Source: Cytophagales bacterium
GTDB taxonomy: Bacteria > Bacteroidota > Bacteroidia > Cytophagales > Cyclobacteriaceae
Direction of reading: 5' to 3'
Assembly: GCA_017303805.1 (NCBI GenBank)
Contig: JAFLBQ010000004.1
Span: 186,001-250,000, forward strand
DNA: 64,000 nt
In this document: positions 42,740-52,420 of the stretch, in pieces
Layout: each line of letters starts with the position of its first letter
Position numbering within the stretch: position 1 is the stretch's first letter
Program-made: the position numbers and the translations under genes
Notes under the pieces: generated by a model
What the model was told of the DNA's origin: nothing
What the model saw: the letters and a program-made list of their open reading frames with translations, nothing else
Databases searched by the model: none

Positions 42740-44197
42740 TTAGTTATTCTGAGCGCAGATCGTGTTAACGATTACTTCGTCTTGTGGAATGTAATAAATA
42801 TTTCGCGGGTCTTCCCAGCTTACCACCACCTTGGGTTGCACACCCGGAAATGTTCTGTCTAAATTAAGTTTATTCCGATACACATCAATGGCCCGATGAC
42901 CCTCGTATGCGAGTTCCAACCTGCGCTCCTGCAACACGGCATTGAGCACCGAGCTTGCACCCTGCAGGTTACCGGCACTGTACAGCGAAGTAGCCAATCC
43001 GGCCCGGGTACGAATTACATTTATATCAGCAAGGGCATTGGGCGTGTCTCCTTTTTTTGCGTACGCTTCGGCCCGGTTAAGGTACATTTCGGCAAGTCTT
43101 ATAACATGAGGCGAACTTAAAGTAACAATGCCATCCTGGTAGGAGAACTTGGTAATAAAATATTTTGGAACTCCATTGCGGGTAACCACGGTTACGCCAT
43201 CGTTGGCCAGTTGGGGTTTTATTAACTCGTTTCGAACATCTTCGGGATGCTGCTGCATAAGGTTGCGCAGTGACTCTGAAATATATACTTCGCCCCAACC
43301 CAACCCATCTGTTAAATACATGGAGCCAATCGATGCCAGTACCTTATCGTCTTGCAGCAAGTGTTTAATTACAAAAATGGATTCGGATGAGGCAGGTGAA
43401 TTGTGAAAAAGATCTAAGTAGGAACCGGTTGGCTGCAACTGAAACCGGGGCGACTGTATAACCCGCGTTGCAAAATCAATGGCTTCATCGTGCTGTTCCT
43501 TATAAAGGTACAGGCGCGAGAGCAGCGCCCAGGCAGCCTCCTTTGATGCAAACTCTACCCCCCGGCTTTGGCCGGTGGCCATTAGCGTAGCAGCCTTTAG
43601 CAAATCTGCTTCTACCTGTGCATAGCACTGGCCAACGGTAGCGCGCGCCAGTTTATCGGGTGTTGCCGATTGCAACCGCAGTGGAACTCCGGGGTTATTG
43701 GCTCCATGCGAAAATGGGCGCGCATACAACCGCAACAAATCGAAGTAAGCCATTGCCCGCATAAAATAATTTTCGCCTAACAGAAAATCATTCGCCTGGT
43801 TTTGACCTTCGGTAACGGACTCGATATTTTGGTTGGCAAGGTTTACTATTTTGTAGGCTACATACCAAATGTAGGTGGCATTTTCCATAGCCGGAAAATG
43901 TTCGCGCGTAGCCGCAAAAAACAGGGGATCGGTTGTGGTGCCACTCAACGTTACATTATCACCGGCATACTCCAGCATTTGATGGAGGTTGCGCGCATAG
44001 GTGCTTCTGAAATCCAGCCGGCCTTTGTACTCCAGCATGTCTTTCATTAATGCGTACGTACCGTTGGTAGCGTAGGTAAGCGCATTGGGTACGCTAGCAA
44101 GATTTTCGCGGGTAATTCCATCGAAAGGTTCAATCTCGAGATTGCAGGCTGTGGTAAGTGTTACCAACAATGCAAGTAGGGATAGTTTGATTTTCAT
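42740..44197 (-). CDS. susD: RagB/SusD family glycan-binding lipoprotein
   Basis: About 485 residues from the ATG at 44197 (an in-frame GTG lies 6 bases earlier). The lipoprotein signal ends near LTTAC (Cys18). The SusD TPR scaffold includes NYFMRAMAYFDLLRLYARPF, AWALLSRLYLYKEQHDEAID and EMYLNRAEAYAKKGDTPNALADINVIRTRAGL, with a C-terminal ELAYEGHRAIDVYR block, all hallmark segments. It caps the SusC transporter and binds the glycan at the surface. It is 11 bases downstream of susC. Confidence 0.96.
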   Translation of the reverse strand: MKIKLSLLALLVTLTTACNLEIEPFDGITRENLASVPNALTYATNGTYALMKDMLEYKGRLDFRSTYARNLHQMLEYAGDNVTLSGTTTDPLFFAATREHFPAMENATYIWYVAYKIVNLANQNIESVTEGQNQANDFLLGENYFMRAMAYFDLLRLYARPFSHGANNPGVPLRLQSATPDKLARATVGQCYAQVEADLLKAATLMATGQSRGVEFASKEAAWALLSRLYLYKEQHDEAIDFATRVIQSPRFQLQPTGSYLDLFHNSPASSESIFVIKHLLQDDKVLASIGSMYLTDGLGWGEVYISESLRNLMQQHPEDVRNELIKPQLANDGVTVVTRNGVPKYFITKFSYQDGIVTLSSPHVIRLAEMYLNRAEAYAKKGDTPNALADINVIRTRAGLATSLYSAGNLQGASSVLNAVLQERRLELAYEGHRAIDVYRNKLNLDRTFPGVQPKVVVSWEDPRNIYYIPQDEVIVNTICAQNN

Positions 44198-44208
44198 ACA
44201 CACGTAGA

Positions 44209-47200
44209 TTAAAAGGTTACTTGTAAACCGGCCAGGTATTGTTTGCTTATAGGATATTTGAAATCGGACATTCCATAAATTCCGGAAAACGGAATCTCCG
44301 GATCCATTCCTGAAAATTTCGTGAACGTAAAGAGGTTATCGCCCGATAGAAACACGTTGGCTCTTGAAAGTTTAAGTCTGTTTAAGATAGAAGTTGGGAT
44401 TGCATAGGTAAGCATGATGTTACGAATGCGCCAGAAGCTCCCATCTTCCAGGTACCGCGAAGAGGGCTTGTTGGATTGCAGGTTGCCTCCGTAAACAGGT
44501 TTAGGATGTGTGGCTACATCGCCCGGTGCGCGCCACCGCGACCACCCATCGGCCAGGCTCATCATGTTAAAATTAAAGTTGGCGCCATCGGCATCCAAAA
44601 ACTCCCGAGTGCGGTGGTACACCAGGTTGCCATACTGAAATGCAGACGCAACACTTAAAGTGAACCGCTGATACGATAAGGAGGTACTAAGGCCACCGTA
44701 AAATTTAGGCGTAGCGGAACCTACTGCCTGCAAACTGGTTGATGCCGAGGCCTGCGCATACTGGTTGGTTAGTTGATAACCCGTAACATTACCCGAAGCA
44801 TCGGTAACGGCATACTCCCACTGCGGTTCGCCATTGGCGCTGTTCACACCCATCCACTTGGGCAAGTACCAGGTATTTACATCATGCCCTACTAATACGG
44901 CCTGCTTTACTCCATCGTAATCGCGGGTAAGTAACGATACCCCGTCTGCTAATTCTTTTACTTCATTCTGCGCACTGCCAATGTTGAATCCGATGTTCCA
45001 GGTAAATGATCCTTTCTGCATTACATCTCCGCTAATGCCGAGCTCAATACCCTGAGTTACCAGGCGGCCTGCATTACGCAATACCCGGGCAATACCTTGC
45101 GAGGGAGCCAGCGGAACATAAAACAAAAGTTGATCGGTGTTCTTATTAAAAGCATCCAGCGTAATATCAATCTTTTTAAAGAGTTGCGCATCAATACCCA
45201 CGTTGGCGGCTTTGGTTTGTTCCCACCCTAGGTCGGGGTTAGGCAATGTTTCGGGGTAGCCGGCTGAGCCGCCATTGTATTGGGTAGTGAAATTGTACTT
45301 AGCCAGATATTGAAACGGACTGATGGCATCGTTACCTAAAATACCATAGCTGGTGCGCACCTTAAAAAAAGTAATACTCTTCACGCTACTTATAAAATTT
45401 TCTTTGCTTACGATCCACGAAGCCGAAACGGCTCCGAAATTACCCCAGCGTTTGTTCGCTCCAAATTTTGAGCTCCCATCACGCCTGTACGAAACCGAAG
45501 CAAAATATTTCTCATTGAAGTTATAATTCACTTCTGTTAAAACAGAGATGGCATTCTCTTCGCTTTTGCCACCCGAAATAGATTGGGGTGAGGCAATGCC
45601 TCCGGGGATTTTAATTCCTGAAACAATTCCATAGCCACCGGCACCTGCTGTTTCGCTGCCGCTCTTCTGACCTTCAATACCCACAAAGCCACCAAGCTGG
45701 TGCAAGCCAAAATCTTTACTGGCCCGCAACATGTTTGTAGAAACAAGACCGTACCCCTCCGAAACACCAAATGAAAGAATTCCCTTGTTGGCGGCACCTT
45801 CAATCGTTTTCGAATCTTCATAGCTATCGCTGCGGTAGGTAGCGAAGGCAATCCGGTTACGGGATTGTGCAGTGAGCCAAGGGGTGATGTTGATGGTAAG
45901 AATGGCATCGCCATTCAGGCTAAGCCCTTTATTTTTATAATCGTTGTACTGCGCACTGTGTAAAATGTTGTTCTTATCGCGTGTTAGAAATCCGGAGGTG
46001 GTGGCATCCACATACCGGATGTTGCCATCGGCTCCGTAAGGTGTATCGTAAGGAAGGTACAAGAAAGGCTGGTACGGCCACCGCCAATGGTACGAATTGG
46101 TCATGTCGCGGGTAATGTTCAAATTAGTTGTTAGTTGAACATCTTTTGAAAGCGCAAAGTCGAGGTTGGTGCGGAAGTTATAACGTTCGTAGCCGGTTGT
46201 CAGCAACGTGCCCTCTTCATTGTAGTAATCGCCCGCAATAAAATAAGCTACCTTACCGGATTTGCCGCGGGCCGACAGGTTATGATTTTGAATAACACCT
46301 TGCTTGTACGCTAACCCGAGCCAATCGGTGTTGGTGTTGAGCAGCGATGCCGGACGAAACGTTTGAAATTGTGCCGAGCTGGCAAACATGGCCCGTTCTG
46401 TATCGTACAACTCTTGCGAATCCATAACCTTAAATTTTCCGGACGTAACATTGCGCACCCCCACGCTGGTGCTATAAGCAATCTCTGCCTGTTCGCTCTT
46501 TCCCTTCTTGGTTGTAACCACAATCACACCCTGGTTAGCTCTTGAACCGTACAGTGCAACCGCTCCCGCATCTTTTAGCACGGTGATACTCTCCACATCA
46601 TTCGGGTTAAACGCGCCCCCCACAATACCATCTACTACATAGAGCGGGCCGTTATCACCACCAATAGAAGAGTTTCCGCGAATGCGGATTTCGGATGGCG
46701 CACCCGGAGCACCGGTAGAGGATGTAACCTGAACACCAGCTACTTTGCCCTGCAACTGATACGCAAGGTTGGAACCGGTAACACCTTTTAGTTTCTCGGC
46801 TGACACATTAACTACTGCTCCCGTAATTTCGGATTTTCTTTTTTCAGAATACCCTACCACAATTACTTCTTCTAGTTGCGCAGTAGAAGGCTCCAGTTGC
46901 AGGTCTATTACCGATCGGCCATTAACAGCCACTTCTTGTGTAACGTAGCCAATAAAAGAAAACACCAGCACATCGCTGCTACCGGTTAGCTCAAGGGTGT
47001 ACCTGCCGGATGCATCGGTAGTGGTTCCTTTTGTGGTTCCTTTCAGAAGTACGTTAACTCCCGGCATGGTGCTTTGATCGGCCTGGTCGGTTACGCGCCC
47101 CGAAACGGACTGAGCCAATGCAGGTAGTGCACAGAAACTAAACAGCCCGGTTATTCCAACCGCTAACCAGGCTACTTTCAATTTCCTCTTCATGTTACTG

Positions 47201-47226
47201 GGGTAAGGGTTGTACTTGTTTTTCAT
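44209..47226 (-). CDS. susC: SusC/RagA family TonB-dependent transporter
   Basis: About 1005 residues. I chose ATG 47226; the TTG at 47250 would overlap the previous gene and adds little. A signal peptide ends near LPALAQ, followed by a carboxypeptidase-like regulatory domain (VSGRVTDQADQSTMPGVNVLLKG), the TonB-box-like EEVIVVGYSEKRKSEITGAV, the plug with the SusC marker GSRANQGVIVVTTKKG, and a long beta-barrel ending LAGLQVTF. It imports oligosaccharides with SusD using TonB energy. It is 20 bases downstream of the DUF4874 gene in the operon. Confidence 0.96.
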   Translation of the reverse strand: MKNKYNPYPSNMKRKLKVAWLAVGITGLFSFCALPALAQSVSGRVTDQADQSTMPGVNVLLKGTTKGTTTDASGRYTLELTGSSDVLVFSFIGYVTQEVAVNGRSVIDLQLEPSTAQLEEVIVVGYSEKRKSEITGAVVNVSAEKLKGVTGSNLAYQLQGKVAGVQVTSSTGAPGAPSEIRIRGNSSIGGDNGPLYVVDGIVGGAFNPNDVESITVLKDAGAVALYGSRANQGVIVVTTKKGKSEQAEIAYSTSVGVRNVTSGKFKVMDSQELYDTERAMFASSAQFQTFRPASLLNTNTDWLGLAYKQGVIQNHNLSARGKSGKVAYFIAGDYYNEEGTLLTTGYERYNFRTNLDFALSKDVQLTTNLNITRDMTNSYHWRWPYQPFLYLPYDTPYGADGNIRYVDATTSGFLTRDKNNILHSAQYNDYKNKGLSLNGDAILTINITPWLTAQSRNRIAFATYRSDSYEDSKTIEGAANKGILSFGVSEGYGLVSTNMLRASKDFGLHQLGGFVGIEGQKSGSETAGAGGYGIVSGIKIPGGIASPQSISGGKSEENAISVLTEVNYNFNEKYFASVSYRRDGSSKFGANKRWGNFGAVSASWIVSKENFISSVKSITFFKVRTSYGILGNDAISPFQYLAKYNFTTQYNGGSAGYPETLPNPDLGWEQTKAANVGIDAQLFKKIDITLDAFNKNTDQLLFYVPLAPSQGIARVLRNAGRLVTQGIELGISGDVMQKGSFTWNIGFNIGSAQNEVKELADGVSLLTRDYDGVKQAVLVGHDVNTWYLPKWMGVNSANGEPQWEYAVTDASGNVTGYQLTNQYAQASASTSLQAVGSATPKFYGGLSTSLSYQRFTLSVASAFQYGNLVYHRTREFLDADGANFNFNMMSLADGWSRWRAPGDVATHPKPVYGGNLQSNKPSSRYLEDGSFWRIRNIMLTYAIPTSILNRLKLSRANVFLSGDNLFTFTKFSGMDPEIPFSGIYGMSDFKYPISKQYLAGLQVTF

Positions 47227-47246
47227 GAGGTTTATTGATTGGGTTT

Positions 47247-49952
47247 TCAAAATTTATATAACAAATGATGCTCGGCACCGGTAGTTGATTCTACCACCAA
47301 AATATAATTTCCACGCGCCAAAGGTGTAAGCGAATAGGTAATTTCATTTTCTGTTTCGGTAATCCGAACCAATTCCAATTTGCGACCACAAAGATCAACA
47401 GCGCGTACGCGTGTAATCTGCTGCGGCTGCTTGGTAACTACCAGGTACTCCTGGGCGGGGTTCGGAAAAATTTTACTGATTTTTTCTTTCGTGCCCGTAA
47501 CCAACGAAGCCTTGCCACTTACCACAGGCGTATAAGTAGAAAGCCCGTTGGAATTGTAGGCGGCCGCTCGGTAATAGTACACCTTGTCGGTTTCGACTGT
47601 TTTATCGTAATAAATAAAAGTAGCGCGCGGAAGTACGCTCAATAATTCAAATCCAGCATCGGGAGTGGTAGAACGTTCAAGCCAATACCCCGTACAAGCG
47701 GTGCACGCTGCCCACGAAATAATAAGTTCCGAAAGCGGTGTAACCGTTGAAGTGTTCACCGCAAATGAAGCCAGCATAATTGGTGGCATCATCCGTACAA
47801 AGTTGATCGGCTTTTCACCTGCGGCCGGTAAATCGATTTGCTGAGTGGCGGCCGTTGCTTTGAAAGCAACCGGAATAAGAAGATTAGAACCAAGGCCCGG
47901 CAGGTCTGTAAGCGATACCCCAAGTTCGGCATTTCCACCCGCTGCAACTGTTTTTATTTTCTTCTCAAAGCGCCAACCCGATTGAAATGAGAAAACAGAA
48001 TCGTCTTTAATAAGAGCATCGAACCCGGCCCCGGGCCATTCTGAAAATGTTTTGCCGGTGGCCATGTTGTTATCAAGATCGAGGTAAATGGACCAACTGC
48101 TCAAGTTGCCCTCTGCATATGCATATAAACTATCGCGGTCGGTACTTAATCTGAAAGTGGTAGTGGTAGTTGTATAATTCGAAGCAAGGGGTTGCGTTGC
48201 TTCCCATTCCGTTACGTTGCTATCTACTTTATATTGATAGAAGCTGGGCACTGAGGGTTTACCTGCAATGGAAATTGATTCTGACAAACCAGACAGGGCC
48301 GTTTCGTTTACCAGATAGCTGCGATAGTGATAGGGCGTGCCAGCTGTGGGCAGCGGATCGACAATTGAAATTGCTTGTGGCGGTACCATGGCAATGCTTG
48401 TATAGGCACCGCTACCTGTTGCACGCTCAATAACCCGATGCGCTTGAGTTGGTGTGGCCCCCCAATACAAAATTACATTTGTACCCGATGCAGTTGCCAA
48501 CAACGGAGACGGAGCCGCCAATGAATTTTCTTTTTCTGTTGCAGCAAAGTAAACCGTACCCGAATAATCCGGCACAGCAAGTGTGGCGTCAACAAGTAGT
48601 TCGTGCTGAAGAAAATTATACCCGGTGGCAGGTTCCCACACGTTGCTGTTAGCCATTCGAATAGCATACAGCGGGTTTGCAGATAAGGTTAATTCCGGAT
48701 CGGGCATACTGAACAATACTTCGTACACGCCCGGTGCAATCGATGCGGGCAATCCGGCAGTAAAATTAATTTTAATGGTATCCGCTAGCGTCCACTTACG
48801 GGGTTCTTCTGCGGTTGCAACTTTAAAAGTTTTACCGGTAGTTTTATTTCGTAAAATAATTTCAGCTTTTCGTGGATTAAATACATTTGCCCAACCCTCG
48901 TTTACCAGTGCAATAGAAAACTGAACGCCCCCATTTGGTTTAGCGGTAGTTGGAAGCTTGCTCCTTGTAAGTCTGTAGCGGTATCCTAATTTCTTTTGGG
49001 TGTCATCGTAGCAGCCAGCAGTTTTCCAACTGTTTAAAACCGTTTGATGGTAATCGCTGTTCAGGTAAGACCAATGGAAGCGTTGCATTTCGGCCAGCGC
49101 ATTGGGGCACTCTGAAAGTGGAACATATACCCCGCAAGTTTCGCCACCCATAGGCAAGTAAACGGTCTCCGCTTCCAGGTAGGCTTTCTCTTCTGTTACG
49201 TTTCCGTAGGTTCCCACATCGCTGGGGGAAGCAAGAAAGCAATCATTATGATGACCCAGCCTCGCCTTAAATGTTCCGGTTAAAGCTTCTGCTTCAGTAA
49301 GGGGTGGTGTGGATTCAACCATCTTACGTTTTATGTTAGGGGTGCGCATTTGTACTGCCCGCGTTGAAGGTAGGGCATTGGTTAAGGCCAGCACCACCGC
49401 TCTTCGGTTGGCCCAATCTGCCTCTGTGGGACTGGTTATGGATTGCGCAAAGTGATCGGTATAGTACCACTCGCCCCAGGCACCCACAAAACCTGCCTGC
49501 ACTACAGCAATTACATCGCTGTGTTGTTGCAACAAAGGTTTAAGTTGTTCAATGTGTTGCAAAACCCGACCAGGCCGGGCATCACCATACGGTGGTGTAG
49601 AGCGGGTGGTGTAGGCAAATCGTACAATTACTTTTAGACCAGCCTTGCGCACGGTGTTAAAATCCTGTTGCATGTTGGCGAGGTAGGCTACGGAGATCGG
49701 AGTTTCAACAAAACCATCGAGGTAAAAAACGCGCAAGATGAGGCTAATGCCCTGATTGCGATAGTTGGAGATGGTGGTTTGATTTAAAAATGAATATGTA
49801 CCCGAGCGGGTTTCGGTATGTTTATAAAATCCACGTTCGGGGTTAGCAAAATTTGATTCGTCCGCTACATAGGTTCTTTCTGTAAAAGTCTGGGCTATTC
49901 CAAACTCAACTACCCCACTCACTGCAATCAGGCACAACAACAATCTCTTCAT
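47247..49952 (-). CDS. Secreted DUF4874/DUF4832 protein with CBM9-like and T9SS domains
   Basis: A 901-residue multidomain protein. Signal peptide 1-20; DUF4874 then DUF4832 to about 450, a probable TIM barrel with GFVGAWGE (Glu161) and MGGETC (Glu271); a FnIII-like segment (about 465-560); a CBM9-like domain (about 565-715) similar to that of the PKD lipoprotein; a second FnIII (about 725-815); and a T9SS type A sorting domain from IFPNPAQEYL to the end. It is thus exported through type IX secretion. Its start overlaps the GH109 stop as TGATG. Role: unknown; glycan backbone cleavage is my inference. Confidence 0.85.
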   Translation of the reverse strand: MKRLLLCLIAVSGVVEFGIAQTFTERTYVADESNFANPERGFYKHTETRSGTYSFLNQTTISNYRNQGISLILRVFYLDGFVETPISVAYLANMQQDFNTVRKAGLKVIVRFAYTTRSTPPYGDARPGRVLQHIEQLKPLLQQHSDVIAVVQAGFVGAWGEWYYTDHFAQSITSPTEADWANRRAVVLALTNALPSTRAVQMRTPNIKRKMVESTPPLTEAEALTGTFKARLGHHNDCFLASPSDVGTYGNVTEEKAYLEAETVYLPMGGETCGVYVPLSECPNALAEMQRFHWSYLNSDYHQTVLNSWKTAGCYDDTQKKLGYRYRLTRSKLPTTAKPNGGVQFSIALVNEGWANVFNPRKAEIILRNKTTGKTFKVATAEEPRKWTLADTIKINFTAGLPASIAPGVYEVLFSMPDPELTLSANPLYAIRMANSNVWEPATGYNFLQHELLVDATLAVPDYSGTVYFAATEKENSLAAPSPLLATASGTNVILYWGATPTQAHRVIERATGSGAYTSIAMVPPQAISIVDPLPTAGTPYHYRSYLVNETALSGLSESISIAGKPSVPSFYQYKVDSNVTEWEATQPLASNYTTTTTTFRLSTDRDSLYAYAEGNLSSWSIYLDLDNNMATGKTFSEWPGAGFDALIKDDSVFSFQSGWRFEKKIKTVAAGGNAELGVSLTDLPGLGSNLLIPVAFKATAATQQIDLPAAGEKPINFVRMMPPIMLASFAVNTSTVTPLSELIISWAACTACTGYWLERSTTPDAGFELLSVLPRATFIYYDKTVETDKVYYYRAAAYNSNGLSTYTPVVSGKASLVTGTKEKISKIFPNPAQEYLVVTKQPQQITRVRAVDLCGRKLELVRITETENEITYSLTPLARGNYILVVESTTGAEHHLLYKF

Positions 49953-51301
49953 CAGAATTCGTTTGTGGTAGCAAAATCATTCTTGCGTTGCATCCACTTT
50001 CCCTGGGTAAAATCCGGAAACGCAATGGTTTCACCGCCCAATTGAATAGAGGTTTCGGAAAGCGGTGTAATGGCACTCCAGGTAACGGCATCGTACACAT
50101 CTTGTGGGGTATTGCTCTTCCGTTTTACGGATTCGATAAAGGCATGCAGTACAAACCAATCCATACCCCCGTGCCCGGCACCGGCCGCATCGTTGCCATA
50201 CCGTTTCCACAGCGGATGATCATACTGATCTAACCAGGCTTGCGCACCATCCCACGTATGGGGTTTGCTTTTTCCTTCTACATAAATCGAATTATTAACA
50301 TCCATCCATAAACCGTTTGTACCCTGCACTCTAAACCCTAACGAGTAGGGCCGGGGCAAATTGGTATCGTGTTGCAGCAAGATGGTTTCTCCATTAGCGC
50401 ATTTCAGCATGGTGGTAACAATGTCGCCCAGTTTAAATTCTACTTTCGCGTTTGGATGCGACTCGCCCGCCTTTTTTACAATGTAATCGTGCAAGCCTCT
50501 TGCTTTGGAAGCGTAAGAAACCAGCTCGGTTATCCGGTTGCCCCGATTTATATCGATCATCATCGCAACCGGCCCAATACCATGCGTAGGGTATAAATCG
50601 CCATTGCGCATTACGGAATGTTGGGTTCGCCACTGGGCTTCCGAAAATCCTTTCTCTCCAAATTCAACACCACCACCATAGGGGTCTTTGCCGTTATTGA
50701 ATTTTACTTCGCGTAAATCGTGTTGGTAGCCGCCTTGCACGTGCACGATTTCGCCAAATACTTTTTGGCGTACCATGTTGAGCACAGCCATTACATCGCG
50801 CCTGTAGCAAACGTTCTCCAGCATCATTAACGGCATACCGGTGCGCTCGCTCGTGTAAACCAATTGCCAGCACTCTTCAACCGACATGCCGGTAATCACT
50901 TCACATCCTACATACTTGCCCGCATTCATCGCATCCAGGCACATTACCGTGTGCCACTCCCACGGAGTAGAAATAATTACTGCTTCAATTTCTTTATTCT
51001 CGAGCAACTTCCGGTAGCCGTAAGGCCCCTCGTTGATGATCTGCGGCATGGGCTTACCTGATTTTTTAATCAGGCTCTTGCTCATCTCTATCATTCGCGC
51101 TTGCACATCGCAAATAGCCACTACGTCAACATCGCTCCTATTTAATAGTAAATCCAAATGCCCCTGGCCGCGCAGCCCTACGCCAATAAAACCAACACGT
51201 ACGTTTTTAGGTTTTTGGTCGGCCCATGAAGCTAAGGGTAGCATGGAAAATCCTAACCCTGCAGCCGAAGCGGCACGAATAAAATCTCTTCTTGTAGTCA
51301 T
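49952..51301 (-). CDS. GH109 family alpha-N-acetylgalactosaminidase (Gfo/Idh/MocA fold)
   Basis: About 449 residues from the ATG at 51301. It begins with a twin-arginine-type signal (TTRRDFIRAASAAG) and then the NAD-binding GFIGVGLRGQGH. The segments RNGDLYPTHGIGPVA and GHGGMDWF match GH109, an NAD-dependent retaining alpha-N-acetylgalactosaminidase family. Other Gfo/Idh/MocA oxidoreductases remain possible, but these blocks are specific. Tat export of a cofactor-bound enzyme to the periplasm fits. Its ATG lies 4 bases after the U-tract of a terminator hairpin. Confidence 0.88.
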   Translation of the reverse strand: MTTRRDFIRAASAAGLGFSMLPLASWADQKPKNVRVGFIGVGLRGQGHLDLLLNRSDVDVVAICDVQARMIEMSKSLIKKSGKPMPQIINEGPYGYRKLLENKEIEAVIISTPWEWHTVMCLDAMNAGKYVGCEVITGMSVEECWQLVYTSERTGMPLMMLENVCYRRDVMAVLNMVRQKVFGEIVHVQGGYQHDLREVKFNNGKDPYGGGVEFGEKGFSEAQWRTQHSVMRNGDLYPTHGIGPVAMMIDINRGNRITELVSYASKARGLHDYIVKKAGESHPNAKVEFKLGDIVTTMLKCANGETILLQHDTNLPRPYSLGFRVQGTNGLWMDVNNSIYVEGKSKPHTWDGAQAWLDQYDHPLWKRYGNDAAGAGHGGMDWFVLHAFIESVKRKSNTPQDVYDAVTWSAITPLSETSIQLGGETIAFPDFTQGKWMQRKNDFATTNEF

Positions 51302-51305
51302 AGCT

Positions 51306-51340
51306 AAAAAAAGTAAAGGCACTCCACAGAGTGCCTTTAC
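51306..51340 (-). terminator. Intrinsic terminator between the PKD gene and the GH109 gene
   Basis: GTAAAGGCACT (51313-51323) and AGTGCCTTTAC (51330-51340) form a perfect 11-bp stem with a 6-base loop. On the minus strand it is followed by U7 and, 4 bases later, the GH109 ATG at 51301. It should leave the PKD lipoprotein mRNA much more abundant than the downstream genes. Confidence 0.9.
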
Positions 51341-51353
51341 AACACGTTAAACC

Positions 51354-52268
51354 CTATTTTGTGAGATCTACCTGAATTAGTTTACCGGTAGCTGTATTGT
51401 CTGTGGGGAATGCACCCAATGTAGCCCAGGTTTCTGTAATAGGCCGCGACTTGGAACCATCTTCGAAATAATAATTGCCATCTACATCTACCAAGGCAAA
51501 GTTAAACTTGGTAGCCAGGTTGGTGAAGGCTGCTCTTGAAATTGAAAACTCCAACGCCTTGCCTGTGCCCACGGTTACTACCGCAGAGCTTTTAACTGCA
51601 TTTGATCCTACTGCGGATGCAACTGTCCAATCCCAAACATCAACGGGGCCATCCACATCGCGGAAAATGTCAGCGTCTTTAACAATCGCCAAATCTCCTT
51701 CCATCAGGTAGTCGGCTCCAAAACCTTCGGGATACCAACCACTGAAATATCCGGTTGCCGGGTTATTATCGGTATCGAGATACAAATCCATAAACCCGCT
51801 GAAGTTACCAGTACCTTCTACGTAGAAATAAATTTTCAACGCATCATAATCAACCTTCACTTTGGTAATCGTGCCAGATTTTTCGGGTGCAATTACTTCT
51901 GGAATAGAAGCCCATTCTGAAAAATTGCCATCAATCACTACAGCCGAAGATTTTGCCAGGGTAAGTTCATCGGGCAACGAAGTTGCTGAACCGCCTGAGC
52001 CGGTTACCGATAAGGTTACGGTATAATTCCCAAACGATGCATAGGTATGTGTTGGGTTTTGCTCAGTGGAAGTACTTCCATCGCCAAACGTCCAATTAAA
52101 AGAACTTGCATTCTTAGAAGTGCTGGTAAACTGAACCTCGCGGCCGTTTGCAACATACGTAAAGGAGGCCGTAGGTGGTTCCGGATCGTCACTGCAACCG
52201 GCCAAAAACAACACGCTGGCAACTACTGCCATACCCGCTAACAAAGTGAAAAATCGATACATTTTCAT
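51354..52268 (-). CDS. PKD-domain surface glycan-binding lipoprotein
   Basis: A 304-residue lipoprotein: lipobox LAGC (Cys25). A PKD domain (about 33-105) has FNWTFGDGSTSTEQNPTHTY. Residues about 108-304 form a CBM9-like domain (IDGNFSEWA, LYLDTDNNPATGYFSGW) homologous to the one in the DUF4874 protein. As the first gene of the operon it probably binds the target glycan on the outer surface, like SusE/SusF-type proteins. A terminator directly behind it suggests high expression relative to the enzymes downstream. Confidence 0.85.
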   Translation of the reverse strand: MKMYRFFTLLAGMAVVASVLFLAGCSDDPEPPTASFTYVANGREVQFTSTSKNASSFNWTFGDGSTSTEQNPTHTYASFGNYTVTLSVTGSGGSATSLPDELTLAKSSAVVIDGNFSEWASIPEVIAPEKSGTITKVKVDYDALKIYFYVEGTGNFSGFMDLYLDTDNNPATGYFSGWYPEGFGADYLMEGDLAIVKDADIFRDVDGPVDVWDWTVASAVGSNAVKSSAVVTVGTGKALEFSISRAAFTNLATKFNFALVDVDGNYYFEDGSKSRPITETWATLGAFPTDNTATGKLIQVDLTK

Positions 52269-52420
52269 AGTAGTAAAATTTGGTTCTTTAATTTTCGAAA
52301 GGTTTTATAAGTAACATAACAACGATATAAAAGTATAAAAACAATTAAATAAAAGAAATAATATTACTTTTAATTTCCATTTTTACAGTAAAAAAAAGGA
52401 TTTGTAAGAATTTACCGAAT
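52269..52420. promoter_or_regulatory. Divergent AT-rich promoter region of the two DUF4832-linked operons
   Basis: 152 bases, very AT-rich. It contains T-rich words on both strands (minus ATTTCTTTTATTT within 52347-52360; plus CTTTTAATTTCC, 52367-52378) resembling the direct repeats before agaS, and a minus-strand TACTTTTA -7-like sequence. These may be shared DeoR-type operator half-sites. No perfect palindrome is visible. Confidence 0.35.

Noticed and set aside
52269-52420. Strong -33/-7 promoter pair before the SusCD operon
   Set aside because: TACTTTTA resembles TAnnTTTG but no TTG sits at the right distance.
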